This document shows, piece by piece, positions 41,642-49,426 of a stretch of 64,000 bases of DNA; position 1 is the stretch's first letter; each line of letters begins with the position of its first letter. Under the pieces are notes generated by a model. The model was not told the DNA's origin. It saw only the letters and a list, made by a program, of their open reading frames with translations, and did no database searches. The stretch spans positions 62,001 to 126,000 of the forward strand of contig CANQNF010000004.1 in the NCBI GenBank assembly GCA_947625125.1, in the 5' to 3' direction. Source of the DNA: an uncultured Clostridia bacterium (GTDB lineage: Bacteria; Bacillota; Clostridia; Oscillospirales; Ruminococcaceae). The position numbers and the translations under genes are program-made.

Positions 41642-44600
41642 CTATTCAGCCAGCTTCCCGGCTCTCTCGGTCAGTTCCTTATACCTCTCGTCCTCTCTCG
41701 CCGGGTCGAACCACTCCCAACCGTGCGGGGCGGTCATGGCAAAATAGATCTGAGCGCTGTCCGAAAGCCGGCCGTCGATGGTGCCGTCGGCGCTTATCTC
41801 GCGTTTTGTACCGTCCGGAAGCTCTATAACCGACTGCCCCTTGACATAAACGATGTTCCCGAACACCGACTCGTCGCCGAAACTCAGCTTCTCGCCCTCG
41901 GGTATCGCCTTCCATTTTTCGGCATATTCTATCGCCAGCTCCAGATACTTATACCCCTCGTCTTTCTGACCGCCGCCGATGAACGCGACCGCCGCCAAAA
42001 GGCATGTCCTTGAAGCTCTTGCATAGAACGCCGGGGCAATTTCGCCGTTTCCTGCGGCTTCCATAAGGCGGTAGTTGTAAAGACACCTCTTTGCCCTTGT
42101 TACGGCGTCGGAGAAGAAATGGTAGCCCTTTGTCATCTGATGAAGAAGAATATTTATCGCGTTGCAGCAGCCCTCAAGGTTGGCCTCGCTGTACTTTCCG
42201 AGCCCGTCAAGGCGCTCCTCCTCCATCTCGCCCATTATCGAATCGTAGCGGGTCATCTTAGTCGCCTTGTGCCTTATTCCGGTGAGGTCGGAGAAGATGA
42301 CCGTCTTTCCCTCGCTGTCCTTGGCATATACATACTCCGCCGCGGCCTCGTAGCCGTCGGTCAGGCCGAGGTCCTCATAGCGCCGCCTCATGCCCTCTTC
42401 TATCGGCATATACCCCTCGCCGACGCCCTCATATGACGTCAGCTCGTATGCGCTCACGGTGCCGGCCTTGGAGTATATCTCGACCTTTACAAGCCCTATC
42501 CCGGGCGCGAAGTAATATGTTCTCCTGCCGCCTCGGTATTCCTGACCGCTCGGGAAGCCCTCGCAGACGGTATCGACCGATAGGCAGTTTTCAAAGCTTC
42601 CCGCCTTGACCTCGACCGTGCCCGCGTTCTCGCAGCTTATCTTTGTCTTAAGTGCGTCGCTAAAATAGTCGATTGCTTTTTCGGCATGGTATCCCGGCTT
42701 CCACTGCTCGTCAAATAAACATTCCGTCACGTCTCCCAGTATCCAGTAGAGGTGATTCGAGAGCAGGCGGTCGAAGAGCGGGCTGCGCTCCCAGCCTTTC
42801 CATTCAAAGGAAAATCTTCCGCTCCTGTCGTCCGTGGTAATTCTGCCGTCCTCGTTATATACCTCGCATCGGATAAAGAAGTTCCATAAGCCGACGGACT
42901 CGCAGTCGGGGCAGATTTCCTGATCGGTTTCGATTATCCTCTTTACGACCGAGTAAGCGGTCTCGGCGTGAGCCTTTTCGTAGGGCGTTTTTGCAAGCTC
43001 GATAGCACGCTTTGCATACTTCCTGACGTCCCGAAGCTTCCATGTATCGGTATCTCTTTGCGTGACATAGTCCGCTCTGGTCTTTAAAATCATGTCGAGC
43101 CAGGAATTTTCGTCGTATTTTTTCCTGACGACGCTGATATTTATGTTTGCGACGGCTTTTTTGCCCACGCAGCGCGGAATATCTATCTTTAGCTCGGCAG
43201 CATATGCCTCGGGGTTGCTGTCGGATACATATACCCAGAAATTGCCTTTATGTATCGGCAAAAGTCCCTTTCCGTTTGTGACGTCATACGATTTTAAGAG
43301 CATGCTCTCGCTTGCGCCCTCCGAGACGATTTCCTGCTTTATAACGCCCACGCCGCTTTTGAGCCAACTGCGAACGGTGAAGCTTCTGAGGCGAGATGTC
43401 CAAACCTCGCAGCCGACGAATTTTCCTGCGGGAACGTCCGCCGTCTCGCAGTCCGATTCAAAGGTAAGCGTCGAGCCGTCGGAGGCTGTAACGCTTTCTC
43501 CGGGCTTAATGTCGGCGGTCATCATTCCGTCGCAGACGAACAGCCTGTCCCATATATACCCGTTGGAATGATTGTAGGAATAAAGCTCTCCGAAGTTGCA
43601 GTACCAGCTTTCCCCGAGCTTAATGCCGTCCGAAATGTCTATCTCGAATACCCCGCCGGAGTTGAGCCGGTTCTGATTGTCGCTTATAAACTCCTCCGCT
43701 GCCGATTTTTCGTAGTTCTCTTTTGAGTTTACTACAGCATAATAGAAGGGCTCGACGGGCTTTAAAAGCCTGAGCGCGGAGTCGTAGGCGTCCAGCGCTT
43801 CTTCCCGTTTTTCCGGTTTGGTGCTGTTTGCAAGATGGCGCCAAAGCTCGGCGATAGTCAGCCTGAAATCAACGGGGTCGAGCGACGGTATCTGAATATT
43901 CCTGATATGGTCCAGCCTGTCGTTATCCCAGTATTTCAGCGACTCGCGGTATAAGACAGAATACATGACCTCGTTGTTCTTGCCGAGAAGCGCGGCCTCT
44001 TTTATCCTTTCGAGCAGTTTGTCGTTCTTTTCGCTGGGCAGCCACCAGTAACCGCGCATCAGCACGTCGGCAAGGGCATGGTATTTCTCCCGGCATTCGG
44101 GAATAGAGTCGATGTCCTTTAAAACGCTGCCGTAGACCTTTTCAAAGCCCGCCTTTGAGTTTTTGTACTGCCAGCTTTTGACCTCGTCGATTTTCTTGCG
44201 TATTTTTTGCAATAATGTATCGTTTAATTTTTCATCCATTGAGCATAGCTCCTTTCTCATTTTCCTCCTGCCGTCGTGGAGCTGCGACTTGACCGTGCCC
44301 ACCGAAACGCCGATGAGCCGAGCGATGTCCTCCGCGCTCATGTCTTCATAGTAGTGCAGATACACCACCTGCTGTGCGCGTTCCGGCAGTTTTCGCAGCC
44401 CTTTCCGCAGGAGCCGCGCCTCTTCTTCGCTCATAAGCAGCTGTTCCGGGTCGTCTTCGTCGGAACGTATATATTCAAGCCCGTCGACGTCGTCGAGGCT
44501 CAGATAATTCCGGAACCGAAGCGCCATATTTTTAGCGCAGTTTTTGGCGATTTTCGCCGCCCATGCCCCGAATTTTTCGGGATCTATGAGCCGGTCGAGC

Positions 44601-44785
44601 TTGAGCCATGCCGCCAAAAAGGCGTCCTGTGCCGCGTCCTCGGCGATGTGAGGGTTGTGTATGACCGAGTAGGCGGCTGAGCGCACGCGCTTTTCATGGC
44701 GCCTGACCAGTTCGTCATATGCAGTCGGGTCGCCCGCGAGCGTCAGAAGCACCAGCGCTCCGTCAGAGCATGTAAGATGAGGCAT
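41642..44785 (-). CDS. Giant ECF sigma factor with about 850-residue C-terminal extension
   Basis: 1047 residues. Residues 1-185 are a complete ECF sigma factor: region 2 (DELVRRHEKRVRSAAYSVIH, AEDAAQDAFLAAWLKL, FGAWAAKIAKNCAKN) and region 4 (LRKLPERAQQVVYLHYYEDM, IARLIGVSVGTVKSQLHDGR). The rest has no membrane helix. It contains two related beta modules, at about 370-540 (VPAGKFVGCEVWTS, SGVGVIKQEI) and 720-830 (VKAGSFENCLSVDT, PGIGLVKVEI), each preceded and followed by helical repeats. The ATG at 44785 has AAAGGA ten bases upstream. No anti-sigma gene is adjacent, so the tail may itself control activity. That is inference. Confidence 0.85.
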   Translation of the reverse strand: MPHLTCSDGALVLLTLAGDPTAYDELVRRHEKRVRSAAYSVIHNPHIAEDAAQDAFLAAWLKLDRLIDPEKFGAWAAKIAKNCAKNMALRFRNYLSLDDVDGLEYIRSDEDDPEQLLMSEEEARLLRKGLRKLPERAQQVVYLHYYEDMSAEDIARLIGVSVGTVKSQLHDGRRKMRKELCSMDEKLNDTLLQKIRKKIDEVKSWQYKNSKAGFEKVYGSVLKDIDSIPECREKYHALADVLMRGYWWLPSEKNDKLLERIKEAALLGKNNEVMYSVLYRESLKYWDNDRLDHIRNIQIPSLDPVDFRLTIAELWRHLANSTKPEKREEALDAYDSALRLLKPVEPFYYAVVNSKENYEKSAAEEFISDNQNRLNSGGVFEIDISDGIKLGESWYCNFGELYSYNHSNGYIWDRLFVCDGMMTADIKPGESVTASDGSTLTFESDCETADVPAGKFVGCEVWTSRLRSFTVRSWLKSGVGVIKQEIVSEGASESMLLKSYDVTNGKGLLPIHKGNFWVYVSDSNPEAYAAELKIDIPRCVGKKAVANINISVVRKKYDENSWLDMILKTRADYVTQRDTDTWKLRDVRKYAKRAIELAKTPYEKAHAETAYSVVKRIIETDQEICPDCESVGLWNFFIRCEVYNEDGRITTDDRSGRFSFEWKGWERSPLFDRLLSNHLYWILGDVTECLFDEQWKPGYHAEKAIDYFSDALKTKISCENAGTVEVKAGSFENCLSVDTVCEGFPSGQEYRGGRRTYYFAPGIGLVKVEIYSKAGTVSAYELTSYEGVGEGYMPIEEGMRRRYEDLGLTDGYEAAAEYVYAKDSEGKTVIFSDLTGIRHKATKMTRYDSIMGEMEEERLDGLGKYSEANLEGCCNAINILLHQMTKGYHFFSDAVTRAKRCLYNYRLMEAAGNGEIAPAFYARASRTCLLAAVAFIGGGQKDEGYKYLELAIEYAEKWKAIPEGEKLSFGDESVFGNIVYVKGQSVIELPDGTKREISADGTIDGRLSDSAQIYFAMTAPHGWEWFDPAREDERYKELTERAGKLAE

Positions 44786-44836
44786 ATTTATCGTCCTTTC
44801 GTGAAAGCTTTCAATAATATGACAAGGAAAACGCAA

Positions 44837-44864
44837 AAAAGGTTGGGAAAAATCAAAAATTTTT
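44837..44864 (-). promoter_or_regulatory. Possible ECF-type promoter of the giant sigma factor
   Basis: Minus-strand CAACCT, 16 bases, GTCATA, resembling the AAC / CGTC form of ECF promoters; would allow self-activation. A hairpin lies between it and the upstream sigma-A promoter. Confidence 0.4.
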
Positions 44865-44930
44865 TCGGCGGCCGTCCTCAGCGCTTTTTATCCGTTTAAA
44901 GCATAAAAGCGCCGCCGTCGGCACAAAAGT

Positions 44931-44959
44931 ATTATAACATATTGAAAAGAAGCACTCAA
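44931..44959 (-). promoter_or_regulatory. Sigma-A promoter upstream of the giant sigma factor
   Basis: Minus-strand TTGAGT-17-TATAAT, about 145 bases before the ATG. The leader holds a long hairpin (GGCGCTTTTAT / ATAAAAAGCGC, 44878-44914). Confidence 0.65.
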
Positions 44960-45026
44960 TAGGATGGGTGTGTAATCAGAGCAAGTCTACCCCGAAATCT
45001 CATCATTCCGTGCCCCGGAAATTAAA

Positions 45027-45062
45027 CCCCCGCGCTCTATCGCAATTGACAGAGGGCGGGGG
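45027..45062 (-). terminator. Terminator of the ParB-like gene
   Basis: Minus-strand CCCCCGC / GCGGGGG with inner CTCT/AGAG pairing, followed by TTTAATTT. Confidence 0.7.
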
Positions 45063-45084
45063 CGTGAGATAAAAATAATTTGTA

Positions 45085-45696
45085 TTATTGCTTATTTTCG
45101 GCAAACACTTCATCGCAATATTGCCACCACAAAATTTTATATTGCTCATGCGGCAGCAGCGTCATATCTTTCGGGGTCAATATTTTTCTTCGCTCGGCTT
45201 CATGAACAAAAGTCCAAATATAATCGTCGGTCTCGCTCTCTACCGCTTTAACAGTGACGAAACCGTTCTGCACGGCTAAATACAGGCGGGTGTGGCCGTC
45301 CAAAGAAATGAACCTGTCCCCATAAGGAATCACCTGAATGACGATATCTTCGGGCATGCTTATAAACGTTTGAACAGCTTTAAGTTTTTCTTCATCGACA
45401 TAAAACTGAGACGGCTGAATGCTTTCAAGCCTAACGTCAAAAAGAGCGTGAGCAGGATATTCCGCTATCAATCTTGCATGCGCGTCATAAAATTTAAAGA
45501 TATGCGGCGCATGAAACCGAAATTCTTCGATTAACGTTTTGTATACAGCAGGATTTTTTCCGCATACCACCGCCGATGACGGGTCCGTGATCGTAATCTG
45601 ATACGGTTCGTGGTCGATAAGATACGCACCGTGCTGATTTAAAGCGGCTTTTGAAAATCTGTCGTCGTTATAACCGCCTATCCTTTTGATGTTCAT
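45085..45696 (-). CDS. Hypothetical protein with ParB/Srx-like motif
   Basis: 203 residues, soluble. The only clear motif is IPYGDRFISLDGHTRLYLAV, like the GxHR/DGHHR nucleotide site of ParB/sulfiredoxin-type domains, preceded by VRLESIQPSQFYVDEEKL, which matches the strand-helix before that motif. The N-terminal 90 residues and C-terminal helix (LPHEQYKILWWQYCDEVF) are not recognised. The ATG at 45696 has GAGG five bases upstream. Single gene, with consensus promoter and terminator. Function unknown. Confidence 0.65.
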   Translation of the reverse strand: MNIKRIGGYNDDRFSKAALNQHGAYLIDHEPYQITITDPSSAVVCGKNPAVYKTLIEEFRFHAPHIFKFYDAHARLIAEYPAHALFDVRLESIQPSQFYVDEEKLKAVQTFISMPEDIVIQVIPYGDRFISLDGHTRLYLAVQNGFVTVKAVESETDDYIWTFVHEAERRKILTPKDMTLLPHEQYKILWWQYCDEVFAENKQ

Positions 45697-45726
45697 TTTT
45701 CCTCGCACTTGATTTTTGTTATAACA

Positions 45727-45755
45727 ATTATAGCTGACATGGGAGAAAAAGTCAA
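45727..45755 (-). promoter_or_regulatory. Promoter of the ParB-like gene
   Basis: Minus-strand TTGACT-17-TATAAT. Confidence 0.85.
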
Positions 45756-45756
45756 C

Positions 45757-46050
45757 TATGAGGGGGTGTGGAAGTGTTCAAAAGCCACATTTAAATGAAA
45801 AGGTAGAGCGGAAAGGGTTGGTGACTGTAAATAGTCAGCAAAATATTTTATTATGCGGACTGAATGGGAACTCCCGAGTGGGGAGAAGACGGAAGGAAGA
45901 GTTTTGAGGTGAGATGACGGGGAGGGGAGAGGGGAGGAGGTAGCAAATCCCCCCAAAAAATGCCACCGCCTCACAATCCGTCAATATCAATCTCACAAAA
46001 AGCCCGAAACATACAATCTCCACAAAAAATAATATGAAAATATGTTAATT
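45757..46050. other. Purine-rich gene-free stretch
   Basis: An AG-rich segment (about 45855-45940) followed by a C/A-rich one. I see no gene, repeat or strong hairpin. Confidence 0.4.
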
Positions 46051-46057
46051 CTACCTC

Positions 46058-46086
46058 TTGTGCGGAGCGAAGATATGCTGTAAAAT
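46058..46086 (+). promoter_or_regulatory. Promoter of the esterase lipoprotein
   Basis: TTGTGC-17-TAAAAT; start about 30 bases before the ATG. Confidence 0.6.
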
Positions 46087-46125
46087 AATAGTGCGGAGAT
46101 TTCCGCTTACTTGGAGGATCGTACT

Positions 46126-47094
46126 ATGAAGAAGATTTTTGCCGCCGTAACAGCGCTCGTAATGCTTTTGGCGCTATGCGGCTGCGCTGAGAAGAGCGGG
46201 CCGAGCGATTCGGCCGCAAGCGGGGACAGCCCCGAGGAGGCCGCTGTGATGAGAATGTCGCCCGAAGACCTGCTTAAATTTGCCGAGGAAAATCTCGAGG
46301 AGTTCGCGCCGTCGGCCGCTTCCGAAAAATATCTCGACCGCGAGTACGGCGAGATAGTCCACGGGACCTATAAGTCCAAAACCCTCGGCAGAGAGCGCAA
46401 TTATAACATCATGCTCCCGCCGGGATATGACGAGAACGAAAAATACCCCGTTCTCTACGCGCTTCACGGCTATTGGGGCGACGAGTATTCGCTTCTCGAC
46501 CAGGGCGACGGCTCTATAAAATGCCTCGAGCTTTTGGGAAATCTTATGTCAGAGGGCAAGGCTGTCCCGATGATAATTGTTTTTCCCGACATTTTCTGCC
46601 ACGCGACAAAGGAAGACTGCGACGGCATGAACGATGAAAATAATAAGGCATACGACAACTTTATCAACGAGCTCGTCAACGATCTTATGCCCTATATCGA
46701 GGAGAATTATCCCGTTCTCACCGGCCGCGAAAACACCGCTGTGACAGGCTTCTCCATGGGCGGCAGAGAGTCTTTGTATATCGGCTGCACCTATCCCGAT
46801 AAATTCGGTTACATAGGGGCGGTATGCCCGGCCCCCGGTCTTACGACGGACTGCGTCAAGGAAGAAGATATGGTGTTTGATGATGACAACAAGCCCTATA
46901 TCTTGATGATCTCCGCCGGCACCAACGACACCGTCGTCTACAACAACCCCGAGATCTACCACAATGTATTCACTCAGAACGGCGTCGACCACGTCTGGCA
47001 CACCGTCACTGGCGGCGAGCATTGGGGCATGACCATAAGGCCGCACCTGTATAACTTCCTGCAGTTCTGCTTTAAAGAGCCCGCAGGCAACTGA
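46126..47094 (+). CDS. Esterase lipoprotein (PF00756-type alpha/beta hydrolase)
   Basis: 322 residues. The lipobox LCGC (Cys about 21) shows it is exported and lipid-anchored. The hydrolase domain has YPVLYALHGYWGDEYSLLDQ (oxyanion region), the nucleophile GFSMGGRESL, an acidic residue in the SAGTNDTVVYNN region and the catalytic His in GGEHWG. This is the esterase D / feruloyl and acetylxylan esterase fold, so removal of acyl groups from plant polysaccharide is likely. Substrate not readable. GGAGG lies eight bases before the ATG; single gene. Confidence 0.87.
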   Translation: MKKIFAAVTALVMLLALCGCAEKSGPSDSAASGDSPEEAAVMRMSPEDLLKFAEENLEEFAPSAASEKYLDREYGEIVHGTYKSKTLGRERNYNIMLPPGYDENEKYPVLYALHGYWGDEYSLLDQGDGSIKCLELLGNLMSEGKAVPMIIVFPDIFCHATKEDCDGMNDENNKAYDNFINELVNDLMPYIEENYPVLTGRENTAVTGFSMGGRESLYIGCTYPDKFGYIGAVCPAPGLTTDCVKEEDMVFDDDNKPYILMISAGTNDTVVYNNPEIYHNVFTQNGVDHVWHTVTGGEHWGMTIRPHLYNFLQFCFKEPAGN

Positions 47095-47123
47095 CAAAAG
47101 AAATTTATCCGACTCCATTTTTA

Positions 47124-47165
47124 GTCCGCGTATGCGCTCTCCCTGCCATACGCGGACGTTTTTTG
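47124..47165 (+). terminator. Terminator of the esterase gene
   Basis: TCCGCGTATG / CATACGCGGA perfect 10-bp stem, then GTTTTTT. Confidence 0.88.
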
Positions 47166-47227
47166 GTATGAGGCTCCCCCAATATCCGAGGGAGCCTTTC
47201 CTCACCCCAACATTCACCCCTCCGAAT

Positions 47228-48259
47228 TTACTCCTCCTCAACGACCTCGGCGGTAAAGTATTCAAGCTCCACCTCGCCGTCGGCCATGTTATAAAGCGCG
47301 AATCGGTACTCGCCGCTGAACTTGAGGGGCAGCGTGAGAGTCGTCTCGTACTCGTCCACCGGCAGCGTTATCGGGTAGAACCAGCCGTCGCCCTCGCGGT
47401 ATGCCGGGCCCTCGGTCTCGCCCTGGGGGTCTGACGGGTCGAGGTAAAATCCTATCTCGACGTCTTTCCCGAGGACGTCCTCCGAAACGTTTTTGAACTT
47501 GAACTTATACCTGACCCGCTCGCCCTTTTTGTGCGTTTCGGTATCATTCCCAAGGACTGCGGTCCCGCGGCCCTTGACGGTAAATCCATCTCCGCCGTTT
47601 TCTACCGTCTTTATATTCCCGTCCGGCGGCAGGATAAATCCCGTGGGAGTGTAGTCGAGGTCGATTACGGTGTCGCCGGTCATCGGGTAGATGTAGTATG
47701 TGAACCCGTAACCCTCGCTGTCGAGCATGGTAAAGGTGTTCGCATCCTTTCTCGTCAGGGTAAATTCCGACCACGGCCCGACCATTTCTATGCTGCTTCC
47801 GATGTCAAGACGGTAATCTTTTATGCAATCTATTTCGCTTCCGTCCTGTTCATAAAACGCAAACGGGCTCGTTTCAAGCTTTTCAAGATCATCAAAAACC
47901 GTCATTATCTCGGCCTCGGGATCGCCCAAAACTTCTGTCGGAAAATAAATATTGTACCGCATGCTCTGCATTCTGTAAGACGCGGGGTCAAAGACCGACT
48001 GCTCGATAGCCGCCGTCTTTCCGTCCTCGCTTTCCTGTACCGTCGCCGATTTTCCCCAGATATTTTCCCGCAGGACCGGCCATCCGGCCGCGCACAAAAG
48101 CGCAAGACACAGCGTCGCCGCAATTATGACGGCCGCCTTTTTTCCTATATTTTTGTTCATTTTAACGCTCCTTTTTCTTTGTAATTCCGCCCCGACGGCT
48201 TCATGAAGGTCGTCGGGCGGCTCTATTTCGTCAAAGATTTTTTTAACGTTGCCGTTCAT
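47228..48259 (-). CDS. Putative anti-sigma factor, membrane-anchored
   Basis: 343 residues. An N-terminal cytoplasmic segment of about 40 residues (VKKIFDEIEPPDDLHEAVGA) is followed by one membrane helix (about 41-62) and a large extracellular beta domain. This one-helix plan and the four-base overlap with the upstream ECF sigma gene support an anti-sigma role. I do not recognise the extracellular domain; it has two parts, with SYRMQSMRYNIYFPTE and YRFALYNMADGEVELEYFTA near the ends. The ATG at 48259 overlaps the sigma stop (ATGA). Confidence 0.72.
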   Translation of the reverse strand: MNGNVKKIFDEIEPPDDLHEAVGAELQRKRSVKMNKNIGKKAAVIIAATLCLALLCAAGWPVLRENIWGKSATVQESEDGKTAAIEQSVFDPASYRMQSMRYNIYFPTEVLGDPEAEIMTVFDDLEKLETSPFAFYEQDGSEIDCIKDYRLDIGSSIEMVGPWSEFTLTRKDANTFTMLDSEGYGFTYYIYPMTGDTVIDLDYTPTGFILPPDGNIKTVENGGDGFTVKGRGTAVLGNDTETHKKGERVRYKFKFKNVSEDVLGKDVEIGFYLDPSDPQGETEGPAYREGDGWFYPITLPVDEYETTLTLPLKFSGEYRFALYNMADGEVELEYFTAEVVEEE

Positions 48260-48741
48260 TCAAAATACCTCCTCCGAAGCTTTTCTATCGCACGGTAGCA
48301 GAGCGTTTTCGCCGTACCGACCGGCACTCCCAAAATTTTCGCGACGTCCTTAAACCCGTAGCCGAACGCGTGTCTTAGGACTACCGCCGAACGCTCGCCC
48401 GGGGAGAGCTCCTCCAAAAGCTCGTTTAAGCTCAGCCTGCCGAGTACCTCGTTTTCGACGTCTTTATCCGGTTCATGAATTTCCGGGATGTCCTCAAGCG
48501 CCGTCTCCGGCTTTCTTTTTTTGAGGATGTCCTTGGCGCAGTTCAGGGTGACTCTTATCGCCCATGTTTTGAAATAGGCGGGGTCGCGAAGTCCTGAAAA
48601 ACCCTTGAAGCAGCGCCAAGCGGCCTCCTGAACGCAGTCGCGGGCGTCGTCCCGGTTTTTAAGATACAAAAACGCCATTCGGTACAAGTCGGCCTCTATC
48701 GGCTCAAAAAGCTCGGAAAACCGACTGTTTCGGTCCTGCAC
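48256..48741 (-). CDS. ECF sigma factor (SigW/SigM/SigV-like)
   Basis: 161 residues with region 2 (YRMAFLYLKNRDDARDCVQE, AYFKTWAIRVTLNCAKDIL) and region 4 (LSPGERSAVVLRHAFGYGFK, VAKILGVPVGTAKTLCYRA). The start is GTG at 48741 with GAGGTG eight bases upstream. Forms a coupled pair with the anti-sigma gene. GTCTAATA on the minus strand about 25 bases upstream could be an ECF-type -10, but no good -35 was identified. Confidence 0.92.
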   Translation of the reverse strand: MQDRNSRFSELFEPIEADLYRMAFLYLKNRDDARDCVQEAAWRCFKGFSGLRDPAYFKTWAIRVTLNCAKDILKKRKPETALEDIPEIHEPDKDVENEVLGRLSLNELLEELSPGERSAVVLRHAFGYGFKDVAKILGVPVGTAKTLCYRAIEKLRRRYFE

Positions 48742-48828
48742 TCTGCTTCACCTCTTTTTGTAAGCTTACATATATTAGACTCCCGGAATTTAAAAATCGC
48801 CTTGAAAATAAAAAATTTTTTTGAAATA

Positions 48829-49064
48829 AAAAAGCAGGCGTATTAGCCCCTCTTCAATAAGAAAACAAGCCCGCATAATCTGACTCAAAGCCGTCATCTT
48901 CGTCGTTGGCGGCTCTTGCATTCCACAAAGGAGTGCGTGCGAGCCGCCGCCTTGAATCTGACGACTTTGAACGACTATGCGGTGCTTCGCAGTGCCCACC
49001 GGGCACTCTTGTTTTCTTATCTCAGAGGGGCTTTATCTCAGAGGAACTAATACGTCTGCTTTTT
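48829..49064 (-). terminator. Terminator stem split by a 188-bp repeat
   Basis: On the minus strand AAAAAGCAG-CGTATTAG (49064-49047) pairs with CTAATACG-CTGCTTTTT (48846-48829), one mismatch. The 188-bp repeat lies in the loop. It is 48 bases after the stop of the small membrane protein. A T-run follows. Confidence 0.65.
48845..49032. repeat. 188-bp palindromic MITE-like repeat, copy 2
   Basis: Same length and orientation as copies 1 and 3. Next to its right end TTATCTCAGAGG is duplicated (49033-49044). No coding sequence. Confidence 0.9.
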
Positions 49065-49112
49065 GCGCATATAAGCGATAAATCGGGATTTGCTATGATA
49101 CTTTTTCCCTAT

Positions 49113-49400
49113 TCACTTTTGTGTTTCCGAAGCCTTAATTCTTCTTCCCGCAAACGAAAGCACAACATTAACTGTCAGCAGCCCCAATGTGACCCATGTA
49201 CTGATTTCAAAGACTTTCAGGAATCGTTCATGAGACCACAGGCTGTCGCCGAAAAAGTTGATAAATGTGCGAACGGTAATTCCGTCATTTACGTCAGGGA
49301 CAAGCGCCCACAGAAAATTGAAGCCGAGATCTATGGAAATAATCAAAGAAATAATAAACAGCACTATAAAAACTGTCTTAATTATTTTCATTATTTTCAA
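49113..49400 (-). CDS. Small two-helix membrane protein of unknown function
   Basis: 95 residues with two membrane helices (about residues 5-27 and 68-88) and a short outer loop (NDGITVRTFINFFGDSLWSH). I chose TTG at 49400, because GGAGG lies eight bases upstream; alternatives are GTG at 49430, which overlaps the typA stop, or ATG at 49391. It follows typA on the same strand and should share its transcript. Function unknown. Confidence 0.6.
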   Translation of the reverse strand: MKIMKIIKTVFIVLFIISLIISIDLGFNFLWALVPDVNDGITVRTFINFFGDSLWSHERFLKVFEISTWVTLGLLTVNVVLSFAGRRIKASETQK

Positions 49401-49426
49401 ATTCTTCGCCTCCGTTTTTCGTCGGG

